DNA of 64,000 nucleotides from Floridanema evergladense (GTDB lineage: Bacteria > Cyanobacteriota > Cyanobacteriia > Cyanobacteriales > Aerosakkonemataceae). The DNA lies in assembly GCF_041929205.1 (NCBI RefSeq), contig NZ_JBHFNT010000071.1; one strand, given 5' to 3'. Below the pieces are notes generated by a model. That model made no database searches, had not been told where the DNA came from, and saw only the letters and a program-made list of their open reading frames with translations. Position 1 is the first letter of the stretch; every line of letters starts with the position of its first letter. Shown piece after piece: positions 43,354 to 52,731 of this stretch. A program made the position numbers and the translations under genes.

Positions 43354-44652
43354 TTATCTGTACTCTTGATTTTGAATGCTACCGATTCTTGCTTCAGGGC
43401 GCAAGAAGCGATCGAGTTGCGATTCAAAGAAATTCCGATTTGCCATCAAATGTCTCGGATTCGGATCGTCTAAAGGATACAACAAAGCAGTCCTTAAACC
43501 ATTAAATACTGCTGATGTCACCACATACATGGAACGTTGGAAACTAATCCCCAATTGGATTAACATATCATCTTCATTGCGACAATGTTTGTGATAGTAA
43601 TCCTTCAGATATGGAGGTAAGAAATGGAACATATCCTGCATTAATTGTGTTGGAGGAATACCCGCAGTACCTACCGGAAACACATCAGCGTAGAGAATTC
43701 CATAGTGAAAATCTTCTTGATTTTCAGGAATTTGTTTTGCTTGGGCGTTGTAAGATTTTGTGCCTCGGAAAGGAGAAGTGCGATAGAAAACTGCTTCCAC
43801 ATAAGGTAAAGCAGCATCATATAACCACATTAATCCTAAATCTTTGGGAATGATTTTATGCACTTCATCGCGGATTTTTACATGGTGATAAATTGGTCTT
43901 CCAGCAGCGATAAAGATACAATTTACCAAGAAATCCATTGCTTGAGGAACGGTGGTAATTTCTCCTGAATCGTAGCGATCGCTAATTTCAAAAAACACCG
44001 GAGCCATTACTTCCCAGAATAACCCCAGATTAGCATAATAAGAAGCTTGGCGACACTGTTCCAAAAACAAATCCGGGAACAGTTTATACAGGGTTAACAT
44101 CGCTGGATTACCCTTAAAATAAGACTTAATCGCCTCATCAGCTGCCTGCTTATATTCCGGGGTATCCAAATAAAGATCCATCCCACCACCGAGACGATGC
44201 CAAAGCATAGAACGCATACATTCTTCAGCGAATTCCATGTTAATGCGATCGTGCCACAAGTGATGAAAAATGCGGGGAAAATTCTTCTTCAACTCTCCCT
44301 TATCCATAAACTCTAAAAGTTCAGGATGTGCTGTAGCTTCTCCCTTTCTCCAAACCCGATAATCTGCATCATCACCTTGATAATGGTTATGCAAATCTAA
44401 ATATTCTTGAGGCAAAAAGTACTTAAAGAAAGGTAAAGGATCGACAAAAACTTTCTCACCAATATAAAGCAAATCTCGCCAATAAAAATCCATCGGTACA
44501 GCATAAGCTTTATAAATACCGATAATTTGCATCAAATTTTCTGGCGAATCAGGTAACATTGCGCCGCCAGCTTCCAAACGATGCACAACATCAGCATATT
44601 TATGTCTAGAAGGAGGCAATTTGCTTGTAGATTTAACCGGAGTTTGTACCAT
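43354..44652 (-). CDS. CO2 hydration protein of NDH-1 CO2-uptake complex (CupA/CupB, ChpY/ChpX family)
   Basis: 432 residues, soluble. Matches the Cup/Chp family across its length: YADVVHRLEAGGAMLPD, NLMQIIGIYKAYAVPMDFYWRDLLYIGE, FFKYFLPQEYLDLHNHYQGDDADYR, FHHLWHDRINMEFAEECM and the C-terminal MYVVTSAVFNGLRTALLYPLDDP. Cup proteins sit on the NdhD/NdhF arm of NDH-1MS/MS' and convert CO2 to bicarbonate on the cytosolic side, driven by cyclic electron flow. It is the last gene of ndhF-ndhD-cup. Absence of a following cupS and of an adjacent ndhR-type regulator leans towards the constitutive CupB (ChpX) system, but I cannot decide from sequence alone. Confidence 0.92.
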   Translation of the reverse strand: MVQTPVKSTSKLPPSRHKYADVVHRLEAGGAMLPDSPENLMQIIGIYKAYAVPMDFYWRDLLYIGEKVFVDPLPFFKYFLPQEYLDLHNHYQGDDADYRVWRKGEATAHPELLEFMDKGELKKNFPRIFHHLWHDRINMEFAEECMRSMLWHRLGGGMDLYLDTPEYKQAADEAIKSYFKGNPAMLTLYKLFPDLFLEQCRQASYYANLGLFWEVMAPVFFEISDRYDSGEITTVPQAMDFLVNCIFIAAGRPIYHHVKIRDEVHKIIPKDLGLMWLYDAALPYVEAVFYRTSPFRGTKSYNAQAKQIPENQEDFHYGILYADVFPVGTAGIPPTQLMQDMFHFLPPYLKDYYHKHCRNEDDMLIQLGISFQRSMYVVTSAVFNGLRTALLYPLDDPNPRHLMANRNFFESQLDRFLRPEARIGSIQNQEYR

Positions 44653-44740
44653 CTTACTTCCCTAAAAATTGACAACCAAAAATGCTCTTAATCTGCCATC
44701 TACAAACCAGATATTGAACACTTAACCAAAATTTTGTTCT

Positions 44741-44780
44741 TCATCTGCGTTCATCTGCGTTTATCTGCATTCATCTGCGT
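44741..44780. repeat. 10-bp tandem repeat TCATCTGCGT (four copies)
   Basis: Four tandem decamers, the third changed to TTATCTGCAT, in the 156-bp spacer between ndhD and the CO2 hydration gene. A cyanobacterial low-complexity spacer repeat with no evident function. Confidence 0.85.
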
Positions 44781-44808
44781 TTTAAAAACAAGTTCTGGCA
44801 GCAAATAC

Positions 44809-46335
44809 TTACTTCTGAGAAATTTCTATCACCTTAGCTATTTGTTGTTGGGGATGAACTTGCACAGCTGCGACTAATTCAGTACTACTTTTTTCAGTCC
44901 AACGCATTAACCAAGTAGGTTGTACACCTAAAAACAGAGTCAAACCGACTAAAATTAAAGCCGGAATGCGTTCAGAAAATAGTACTTTTGGATAATAAGC
45001 TGTAGCATTATCCAACTTGCCAAAACAGGTGCGGTTCAACAGAATTACAAAGTAAACTCCAGTCAACATTGTTCCTACAACACAGATTAAAGTTGGGATA
45101 GGAAAAGTTGCATAAGCGCCTTGGAAAACTAAGAATTCCGAAATGAAACCAACTAAACCTGGAATTCCCGCACTTGCCATTCCTGCTGCTACTAAAAAAG
45201 CGCTAATAAATGGTAAACCGCGAATGGGATTCATTAAACCATTAAGTACGTCGAGTTCGCGTGTTCCAACTTTTGCTTCAACTACACCAACTAAATAGAA
45301 AAGTGCAGCTAAAATAACGCCGTGACTGAACATTTGGGCAACTGCGCCGACTGTTCCTATTGGTGTTGCTGGGGCGAGTCCTAAGAGCACGTAACCCATG
45401 TGTCCGATCGAGCTATAAGCTACCATTCTTTTGATGTCTTTTTGGGCGATCGCAGTTAGTGCCCCATAAACCACACTTGCCGTCGCCCAAACTGCTAAAC
45501 TAGGAGCCACAGTTCCCCAAGCATCAGGAAATAAACCCAAACAAAAACGCACTAAACCATAAGTTCCCAACTTCGCTAAAATGCCACCCAAAAGAATCGC
45601 TATTGGCGGAGAAGCTTCCACATAAGCATCAGGCAACCAAGTGTGGAAAGGAACTAAAGGAGTTTTGATGCCGAAACCAATTAACAAAGTAATTAACAGG
45701 GGAAGTTGCCAACTAAAAGGCAAAATAGTTGATTTAATTGTGGCGTAATCAAAATTCAGAGTACCGCCTATAGTCGCACTTCCTGCTAACCAACCCAAAG
45801 CTAAAAAAGCAGCTAAAATTAGAATTCCCGAAACTGCTGTGTAAAGTAAAAATTTAATTGCAGCATATTCCCGTTTCAAACCACCCCAAATCGCAATTAA
45901 CAAATAGAGAGGGATGAGTTCAATTTCGTAGAACAGCACGAACAGCAGTAAATTTTGGGCTAAGAAAGAACCTGCTAACCCAGCACTAACTAACAGGATT
46001 AAAGAGTAGTAAAGTTTGGGGCGAGCAATATTTTCACCGCTGCTAAAAATGACGATCCAAATCAGCAAGCTGTTTAACACAATTAAAGGTAAAGATATTC
46101 CATCAATACCCAAATTATAGGTCAATCCCAAAGTTTCAATCCAAGGCAGAAATTCGGTAAATTGAAAACCAGGATTGCTAATACTGAATTTGGACATAAT
46201 GAAAATAGTCCAAAAAAAGATGATGCTAGATACTATTAAAGCTAAATTTCGAGCGTTGCGTTCTGCCTTTTCTTGCGGTAAAAGTCCAATGATTGTAGCA
46301 CCGATGACAGGCAACCAAATTAAAGTACTCAGCAT
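44809..46335 (-). CDS. ndhD: NAD(P)H dehydrogenase (NDH-1) subunit D, CO2-uptake type (NdhD3/NdhD4)
   Basis: A 508-residue, about 14-helix antiporter-like proton-pumping subunit of NDH-1. Hallmarks: FVLFYEIELIPLYLLIAIWGG with the conserved membrane Glu, KTPLVPFHTWLPDAYVEASPP with the lysine and LPDA motif, ILAKLGTYGLVRF, and IAQKDIKRMVAYSSIGHMGYVLLG. Its place between ndhF and the CO2 hydration gene marks it as the D3 or D4 variant used in CO2 uptake, not the respiratory D1/D2 type. Gap of 114 bp to ndhF and 156 bp to the hydration gene. Confidence 0.93.
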   Translation of the reverse strand: MLSTLIWLPVIGATIIGLLPQEKAERNARNLALIVSSIIFFWTIFIMSKFSISNPGFQFTEFLPWIETLGLTYNLGIDGISLPLIVLNSLLIWIVIFSSGENIARPKLYYSLILLVSAGLAGSFLAQNLLLFVLFYEIELIPLYLLIAIWGGLKREYAAIKFLLYTAVSGILILAAFLALGWLAGSATIGGTLNFDYATIKSTILPFSWQLPLLITLLIGFGIKTPLVPFHTWLPDAYVEASPPIAILLGGILAKLGTYGLVRFCLGLFPDAWGTVAPSLAVWATASVVYGALTAIAQKDIKRMVAYSSIGHMGYVLLGLAPATPIGTVGAVAQMFSHGVILAALFYLVGVVEAKVGTRELDVLNGLMNPIRGLPFISAFLVAAGMASAGIPGLVGFISEFLVFQGAYATFPIPTLICVVGTMLTGVYFVILLNRTCFGKLDNATAYYPKVLFSERIPALILVGLTLFLGVQPTWLMRWTEKSSTELVAAVQVHPQQQIAKVIEISQK

Positions 46336-46449
46336 GGTGATTAGTCAAGTTTTGAGTTTGGAGTTTGGAGTGAAAAAGAAAGCTTAACCAGGATTTACCA
46401 GATTTCTTAATTAATCTTGATTATCATGTAAATCCATAAATCCCGATCG

Positions 46450-48309
46450 CTATTTGCTGACAATTAACATTTGGGATAAAAAGGGCCAGCTAACCAAAAT
46501 TATTAGTAAAGAAACGCCCAAGAGGATGCTTAAGATGTAAAATTGACCTTTACCGGAGACGTTGTATTTGAGAGTTTGTCCGCTAAAAACTGTAGCGATT
46601 CCGGTAAGATTTACTAATCCATCTACTAGGTAGCGATCGATCGCATACATCACGCGGGAAACCAAATCAACTACAAACACGATCGTCAACTTATAAAGTT
46701 TAGCAGTGTAAAGATCGTAAGCAAAGAAATCTTGCAGAGGTTTCCAACTTAACTGCACAGGTTTTTGCCAATTGTTGTTGAGATAAATTAAACCACTCAC
46801 AGCAAAACCAGCTAAACTCGAAACAATCAAACTTAACGCCACAGTGAGATTTATCGTTTCTAAACTGGGCAACTTATGCCATTGCAACAGTATCAGCGGA
46901 ACGTGAAGATTTAACCCACTTAAAATTACCATTGGCAAAGCCATAGGCCAATGAATTTCCGGCGAACGGTAAGTCATTGGTTTAACTTGACCAGCAAACA
47001 CTAAACCGAAAGTGCGAGTCAAACTAAAAGCCACAATAGCGTTAACAGTTAACACTAATCCAGCCATAAAAGGATATGAAACCCACAGCTTTTCCACCAA
47101 TTGTTGCATCGACCAAAAACCACCCAATGGTGGCAGGGAAATTAACCCAATTGCACCAATAATAAAGGCAAATCCTGATACTGGTCGGCGCGACCACAAA
47201 CCACCATATTTCGTCAAATCTTGAGTGATATTGTTCCAAACTACGCCACCAATACCCATCACCAAAAGCGCCATGCTGAGTGCATAAGTGAAGGTCAATA
47301 ATAATGCAATTTGGGGTTGTCCGGCAGCTACAGCAATAAAAACTATGCCCATATAAGCGCTGACTAGGTAAGACAAAGCGCGTTTAATGTCAATTTGGGC
47401 AATGGAGATTAAAGAAGCACCGATCGCAGTCGCACCACCTACAATAAACATTGCAGACTCAGTGACTGGAGAGAGGGCTAAAACTGGTTGAAGTTTGACT
47501 AATACCCAAGCGCCAGTGGCAACAACTACAGAATTCCGCAAAATGGTAGCTGGCAGAGGCCCTTCCATTGCTTCATCTAACCACAAGTGCAAGGGAAATT
47601 GAGCGCATTTGCCCAATGGCCCAGCGATTAAAGCTAAACCCAATAATGCAGCGAGTTTTGGGTCAATTTGGGCGGTTGATGCCCATTCTGCTAAATCGGT
47701 GAAGTTCCAAGTTTGGGAAAGGGGATAGATTGCTAAAACTCCCATGAGTAGGAATAAGTCTCCTACCCGTTTGGTTAAAAACGCATCTCTCGCACCAGTG
47801 ATTACTAATGATTGATTAAACCAAAATCCGACGAGTAAATAAGTGCCAAGGGTTAAAAGTTCGAGGATGGCATAACTAAAAAATAGGGAGTTGCACAATA
47901 CTAAACCGCACATTCCCGCCTCGAAAAATGCTACTAAAGCAAAGAATCTTGCCCAACCCCAGTCCATCTCCAAATAACCAATAGCGAAAATTTGCGCTAG
48001 TAGGTTTAAACCTGTGATGACAACTGTAGCTCCTACGGTTACAGTGGAGATTTCCAAGGGCAAAGTCAAGTCTAAGTTAGCTACTTGCAACCAGGGAATA
48101 AATAATTGATATGGTGGTTGGTTCCAAATAGCTGGGAGAACAAATAATCCGTGCAGAAAAGCCAAAAATGTTGTGACAACGTTAACATAACCGGATGGTC
48201 TTGGCCCTGTACGGCGAATGATTCCGGGCGACCAGGGTATGGTTAAAATCATCCCGATTAAGGGATATAAAGGCACCATCCAAATAGTTTGCAGCAAGAA
48301 CTGAGACAT
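46450..48309 (-). CDS. ndhF: NAD(P)H dehydrogenase (NDH-1) subunit F, CO2-uptake type (NdhF3/NdhF4)
   Basis: About 619 residues from ATG 48309 (MSQFLLQTIWMVPLY). An in-frame extension to 48375 adds 22 unlike residues and is not supported. Multi-helix antiporter-like subunit: FSYAILELLTLGTYLLVG, AFLTKRVGDLFLLMG, GPLGKCAQFPLHLWLDEAMEGP with the lysine and trans-membrane Asp/Glu, and SIAQIDIKRALSYLVSAYMG. The C-terminal part has the lateral helix and an extra membrane helix. It is first of the ndhF-ndhD-cup operon, which builds the CO2-uptake arm of NDH-1 in the thylakoid membrane. F3 versus F4 is not decidable here. Confidence 0.93.
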   Translation of the reverse strand: MSQFLLQTIWMVPLYPLIGMILTIPWSPGIIRRTGPRPSGYVNVVTTFLAFLHGLFVLPAIWNQPPYQLFIPWLQVANLDLTLPLEISTVTVGATVVITGLNLLAQIFAIGYLEMDWGWARFFALVAFFEAGMCGLVLCNSLFFSYAILELLTLGTYLLVGFWFNQSLVITGARDAFLTKRVGDLFLLMGVLAIYPLSQTWNFTDLAEWASTAQIDPKLAALLGLALIAGPLGKCAQFPLHLWLDEAMEGPLPATILRNSVVVATGAWVLVKLQPVLALSPVTESAMFIVGGATAIGASLISIAQIDIKRALSYLVSAYMGIVFIAVAAGQPQIALLLTFTYALSMALLVMGIGGVVWNNITQDLTKYGGLWSRRPVSGFAFIIGAIGLISLPPLGGFWSMQQLVEKLWVSYPFMAGLVLTVNAIVAFSLTRTFGLVFAGQVKPMTYRSPEIHWPMALPMVILSGLNLHVPLILLQWHKLPSLETINLTVALSLIVSSLAGFAVSGLIYLNNNWQKPVQLSWKPLQDFFAYDLYTAKLYKLTIVFVVDLVSRVMYAIDRYLVDGLVNLTGIATVFSGQTLKYNVSGKGQFYILSILLGVSLLIILVSWPFLSQMLIVSK

Positions 48310-48690
48310 CAGGATTACCCCGCAATTTTCAGCAAAATTATGGATAAACGAAGGCGTGGATTTGAGTAGTCTCAATCCATTTTTTGACCTTCAGGCAGAT
48401 TAATATTTGCGTGTTTACGAAGCCATTAATGTGCCAACAATTTCTAGCAAGTTCACCAACAAGCTAGTTGTTAAATAACAATGTATCAAATTTTCTTATG
48501 AATTTAAGAGTTTTTTAATTTTATTTGATTGATAGTATGAATCGTTATCATAGATTTTAATTGATATATCAGAAAAAAAAGACAAATGTGTATAGCATTG
48601 AACGCTACTTTTTACAAGAAAGAGGTGAGAAGGCCCACCTCGGTTATACACTGGAGGTTTTAAACCACACAGGTATAAGGAAAACTGATA
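48310..48690. other. intergenic region between nrtD and the ndhF operon
   Basis: About 380 bp, A+T-rich, holding the promoter of the minus-strand ndhF operon and the 3' end of the nrt transcript. I see no LysR-type regulator gene and no strong terminator. A plus-strand ORF at 48561-48773 runs into antisense nrtD and looks spurious. Confidence 0.5.
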
Positions 48691-49536
48691 TTACTCATCA
48701 TCGTGGGCAAAACGGCGGAAGAGGTAATCTAGGGCATAGTTGCGGAGGTTGTAGTATTCTGGATCTTCCATGATTCTGGTACGATCGCGCGGGCGAGAAA
48801 AGGGAATGTTGAGGATTTCCCCGATATTTGCCCTTGGCCCATTAGTCATCATCACCAAGCGATCGGCTAAAAATAACGCTTCATCAATGTCGTGAGTAAT
48901 CATCAACACTGTCATCCGAAAATCATTCCAAATTTTCAGCAATTCTTCTTGCAATTCTTCTTTGGTAATTGCATCTAACGCCCCAAAAGGTTCATCTAAG
49001 ATTAACACTTCGGGACGAATGGATAGGGCACGGGCGATCGAAATCCGCTGCTTCATCCCCCCGGAAAGTTGCTGCGGTTTTTTATTAGCAGCTTCTAACA
49101 GTCCTACCATCCCTAAATTGTGTTTGACAATCTCTGTTTTTTCCGCTTGAGATTTGTCTGGGTGAACTGAATCTACTGCCAAATAAATGTTTTCAAAAGC
49201 GGTTAACCAAGGTAACAAAGCATAGTTTTGAAATACTACCATGCGGTCTGGCCCTGGTTTGGTGATGGGGTGCGATCGTAATCTTACCTCCCCATTTGTT
49301 GGTCGAGAAAAACCAGAAACCATGTTTAATAATGTCGATTTTCCGCAACCTGAGTGACCGATGACGCAGATAAATTCTCCCTCTTGAACTTTGAGGTTAA
49401 CATCTTCCAAAACTACATAATCGCCTTTAGGTGTAGGGAAAGCTTTAGAAACACCTTCAAAGATTAAAAATGGCTCTCTGGTTGCTGATTTTACAGCTAC
49501 AGGAGTTCTGGTTGTTTGAGTTGTTTTGATTGGCAT
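48691..49536 (-). CDS. nrtD: nitrate ABC transporter ATP-binding protein NrtD
   Basis: 281 residues from ATG 49536 (MPIKTTQTTR). The longer reading to 49629 runs back into low-complexity spacer sequence, so I reject it. ABC ATPase: Walker A GHSGCGKST, Q-loop VVFQNYALLPW, signature LSGGMKQR, Walker B VLILDEPFGALDA and switch His in ITHDIDEAL. It pairs with the ATPase half of NrtC on the NrtB permease to drive nitrate/nitrite import. Last gene of nrtABCD, about 150 bp after nrtC. No narB follows, unlike the classical nirA-nrtABCD-narB operon. Confidence 0.94.
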   Translation of the reverse strand: MPIKTTQTTRTPVAVKSATREPFLIFEGVSKAFPTPKGDYVVLEDVNLKVQEGEFICVIGHSGCGKSTLLNMVSGFSRPTNGEVRLRSHPITKPGPDRMVVFQNYALLPWLTAFENIYLAVDSVHPDKSQAEKTEIVKHNLGMVGLLEAANKKPQQLSGGMKQRISIARALSIRPEVLILDEPFGALDAITKEELQEELLKIWNDFRMTVLMITHDIDEALFLADRLVMMTNGPRANIGEILNIPFSRPRDRTRIMEDPEYYNLRNYALDYLFRRFAHDDE

Positions 49537-49655
49537 TTTTCTAAGTTGTTTGGTTTGTGTAAGAGAGTTTTTTTTGAACCGCAAAGAAAGAGAAGAAGTT
49601 TTTTGAACCGCTACAGACGCAGAGGACACAGAGAGAAGAGATGGAGAGATTTTTT

Positions 49656-49687
49656 CCCAGTCCCCAATCCCTAGTCCCTAGTCCCTA
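49656..49687. repeat. STRR-like heptamer stretch between nrtC and nrtD
   Basis: Degenerate seven-base repeats of the AGTCCCY type (CCCAGTCCCCAATCCCTAGT and onwards). Similar runs occur at 40400-40425 and 60191-60232. These belong to the short tandemly repeated sequences of filamentous cyanobacteria. Confidence 0.7.
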
Positions 49688-49689
49688 AA

Positions 49690-51696
49690 TTAAGCAACTT
49701 TCAATCTTCCAGGAACAGGCAAAACAACTTCTTCAATGCGGAATTCTCGTTTGATTTTTTGTTGGGCAAGATAAGCCAATGGGTCTTCAGAATTGAAGGT
49801 GATGCCATCAAATAATTGAACTTTTCCGCCCGTGTAACTAAAGTCGAATAAACCTAGTTCTCTGGCTGCCATACTAAAGACATCAACCCGACACAAACGT
49901 TCCATAATTTCTAACCAATTCCGGGGAAATGGAACTTTATCCCAGCGTGCCATTTGGGTCAAAATCCATAAGTGTTCGGTACGGCTAGGACGGTTAACGC
50001 CTTCTCCAAAAAATAGGTGATGGGCGTATTCTCGGTGATGTTCTAAACTGCAAACTGCGACGTTAGGATCGCCAATTTGAATGTATTCAATGTCGGTTCC
50101 TACATATTCCGGTCTAGCTAATATTTGCCGCACTTCTTCATAGTGACGTTCTTGAGAACAGAATTGTGCTGCTTCTAAAAGTGCGGTTACTAATGCTAAA
50201 TGGGTTCTCGGATATGCAGCCGCCCAATCTTCCCGTACACCTAAAACTTTTCCAGGATGTCCTAACCAAATTTCTAAATCGGTGGCGATCGAAAATCCAA
50301 TTCCTTCTACCGCAGCCCGAATATTCCAAGGTTCACCTACACAATATCCGTCAATATTTCCTGATTGCAAATTCGATACCATTTGGGCGGGAGGAATGAC
50401 AGCTAAACTCACATCTTTATCAGGATCGATTCCTCCTGCTGCTAACCAATAACGCAGCAACAAATTGTGCATCGAAGAAGGATGTACCATGCCAAAAATG
50501 TGCTGTTGATCTTTGGATTTTTGCAGGTATTTCTTCAGATCTGATAAGGTGTAAACGCCTTGTTCATAAAAACGTTTGGCTAAGGTAATTGCATTTCCAT
50601 TTCGCGCCATTGTTAGGGAAGTAACGATCGGCACTGCTTGTCCACCATTACCACCTAAAGTTAACCACAATGGCATCCCCGCTGGCATTTGGGCAGCATC
50701 CAATTGTCCGGCTACCATATCATCAACAATGCCACGCCAGCTAGGTTCCCGAACTAACTTAACATCTTCTAAACCGTATTTAGCAAAGAATCCTCTTTCT
50801 TTTGCTACTGCTAATGGCGCACAAGCTGTTAAAGGTACAAAGCCAACTTCCAAATTTACCTTTTCTAAATTGTTGCGAGAAATCGGAATTTGGGCTTTGC
50901 TGGCTTGACGTTTTTTAATTTGTTTTTGACGGTTGAGGAAGTAGATCATTTCACTCCGTAAGCTGTAATAATTCGGGTGATTTACTACTTCCATCCGTTT
51001 CCGGGGACGGGGAATATCTACATCTAAAATCTGCCCAATTTTGGAACCTGGCCCATTAGTTAACATGACAATGCGATCGGACAAAAGTACAGCTTCATCA
51101 ACATCGTGAGTTACCATGACTGATGTCACTTTGTACTCTTCACAAATCTCCATCAATCTTTCTTGCAAGTTCCCTCTGGTTAATGCGTCTAACGCACCAA
51201 AAGGCTCATCTAATAGTAACAGTTTCGGACGAATTGCTAAAGCACGCGCGATCGCCACCCGCTGTTTTTGTCCCCCAGAAAGCATCGCTGGTTGTTTGTC
51301 TGCGTGGGGTCGCAAACCTACCATATCAATGTGCTTTTCTACAATTGATTTTCTCTCACCTTTTGGCAGATCTGCCATCACTTCATCCACTGCCAATTCG
51401 ATGTTTTCCCGCACATTTAACCAAGGCAGTAACGAGTAGTTTTGAAACACCACCATCCGATCGGGCCCTGGTTTGGTGATTCTTTTACTTTCCAGAGTTA
51501 CTACTCCTTCAGTTGGTAAATCTAAACCTGCAATCATATTTAATAAGGTAGATTTACCGCAACCAGAGTGACCAATTAAAGAAACGAATTCGCCTTTTTT
51601 AATTTGTAGGTCTATACCTTTGAGGGCGACATATTGACCGCCATTAGATAGGTCAAAAACCTTGTCGATATTGTCAACTGCAACAAAAACAGACAT
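49690..51696 (-). CDS. nrtC: nitrate ABC transporter NrtC: ATPase fused to NrtA-like regulatory domain
   Basis: 668 residues. Residues 1-255 are an ABC ATPase (Walker A GHSGCGKST at 42-50, signature LSGGQKQR, LLLLDEPFGALDA, VTHDVDEAV). After a basic linker (about 256-275), residues about 280-660 resemble the substrate-binding protein NrtA (VGFVPLTACAPLAVAKERGFF, EPSWRGIVDDMVAGQLDAAQM, VGEPWNIRA). In Synechococcus this C-terminal domain mediates inhibition of nitrate uptake by ammonium, so it acts as a cytosolic regulatory sensor. Full-length, third gene of nrtABCD, 86 bp after nrtB. Confidence 0.96.
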   Translation of the reverse strand: MSVFVAVDNIDKVFDLSNGGQYVALKGIDLQIKKGEFVSLIGHSGCGKSTLLNMIAGLDLPTEGVVTLESKRITKPGPDRMVVFQNYSLLPWLNVRENIELAVDEVMADLPKGERKSIVEKHIDMVGLRPHADKQPAMLSGGQKQRVAIARALAIRPKLLLLDEPFGALDALTRGNLQERLMEICEEYKVTSVMVTHDVDEAVLLSDRIVMLTNGPGSKIGQILDVDIPRPRKRMEVVNHPNYYSLRSEMIYFLNRQKQIKKRQASKAQIPISRNNLEKVNLEVGFVPLTACAPLAVAKERGFFAKYGLEDVKLVREPSWRGIVDDMVAGQLDAAQMPAGMPLWLTLGGNGGQAVPIVTSLTMARNGNAITLAKRFYEQGVYTLSDLKKYLQKSKDQQHIFGMVHPSSMHNLLLRYWLAAGGIDPDKDVSLAVIPPAQMVSNLQSGNIDGYCVGEPWNIRAAVEGIGFSIATDLEIWLGHPGKVLGVREDWAAAYPRTHLALVTALLEAAQFCSQERHYEEVRQILARPEYVGTDIEYIQIGDPNVAVCSLEHHREYAHHLFFGEGVNRPSRTEHLWILTQMARWDKVPFPRNWLEIMERLCRVDVFSMAARELGLFDFSYTGGKVQLFDGITFNSEDPLAYLAQQKIKREFRIEEVVLPVPGRLKVA

Positions 51697-51782
51697 AGTG
51701 GTTAATTGGTTAATTTTTGCTAGTGTTTAGTGAAAGAAGTAGGGTGCGTTAGCGATAGCGTAACGCACCATGTAACTAAGTT

Positions 51783-52610
51783 TTATTCGGGAAGAATCTT
51801 GGTTTGTAACCAAGCCATGAATTTGTCGAGTAACAAGCCAACAATCCCGATGTAAATTAGTGCCAAAATCACTTCACTGATGTTGTTAGTTTGGTATGCG
51901 TCCCAGATGAAGAAGCCAATTCCAGCTACACCAGACATCACGATTTCCGCAGCAATAATCGCTAACCAAGCTAGACCGATCGCAATTCTCAACCCAGTAA
52001 AAATGTAAGGCAAAGCTGAAGGAATCAAAATCTTGAAAAAGTACTTCTTCTTGTTAAGTTGCAAGACCTTAGCAACGTTGTTATAGTCCTGGGGAATTTG
52101 CTGAACTCCCACTGCGGTATTAATCAAAATCGGCCAAATCGCCGTGATGAAAATTACGAACAATGCAGCGGGTTCATTCTTTTGTAAAGCTGCTAAAGCG
52201 ATCGGCACCCAAGCCAAAGGCGGAACAGTTCGCAATAGTTGAAAAACTGGATCTAAAGCTTTCGACATCATTTTATTAGTCCCAACCAAAATGCCTAAAG
52301 CAATTCCAACTACTGCGGCGAAAAAGTAACCGATCGCTACCCGTTGTAAACTAGCAAAAATCTGCCAAAATAACCCAACGTCTATGTCACTTTTTCTGTA
52401 GAAAGGCCACCAAATTAAAATCCAAGTATCTTGAACAACTTGTATTGGGCCGGGAAGTGTCACCCCTGGAAAGAAAGAAAAGATTTGCCAAAGTATTAAT
52501 AAGATGACGATCGCGATCGCTGGAGGAATCAAATCCGGCAATGTCTTTTGGATTTTAGCAATCCAGGGATTTTGTGCCGTTTTAACGGTTCTTCTTTGAA
52601 GTGTAGTCAT
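51783..52610 (-). CDS. nrtB: nitrate ABC transporter permease NrtB
   Basis: A 275-residue membrane permease with about six helices, the first at about 29-50 (PDLIPPAIAIVILLILWQIF). The cytoplasmic EAA-like loop that contacts the ATPases is visible around IPQDYNNVAKVLQLNKKKYF and FKILIPSALPYIFTGLRIAIG. It forms the membrane channel for NrtA-delivered nitrate and nitrite. An AAGGAA Shine-Dalgarno-like sequence precedes the ATG. It is 121 bp after nrtA and 86 bp before nrtC. Confidence 0.95.
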   Translation of the reverse strand: MTTLQRRTVKTAQNPWIAKIQKTLPDLIPPAIAIVILLILWQIFSFFPGVTLPGPIQVVQDTWILIWWPFYRKSDIDVGLFWQIFASLQRVAIGYFFAAVVGIALGILVGTNKMMSKALDPVFQLLRTVPPLAWVPIALAALQKNEPAALFVIFITAIWPILINTAVGVQQIPQDYNNVAKVLQLNKKKYFFKILIPSALPYIFTGLRIAIGLAWLAIIAAEIVMSGVAGIGFFIWDAYQTNNISEVILALIYIGIVGLLLDKFMAWLQTKILPE

Positions 52611-52731
52611 TTGTTAGGGTTCCTTATACTGTGTGGAAAATTTTTCCAGTTCTACTTGTGGACAACTTTTAATGGGTAGGTAATCCAAATAATTTTTCGA
52701 TGACCAATTACCAACAACCCATTAACAAAAC

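Noticed and set aside
48561..48773. 70-codon plus-strand ORF downstream of nrtD
   Set aside because: Its 3' part is antisense nrtD and the 5' part is A+T-rich spacer.
49537..49629. 31-codon N-terminal extension of nrtD
   Set aside because: The extension lies next to low-complexity spacer repeats, and NrtD family proteins begin near the ATG at 49536.
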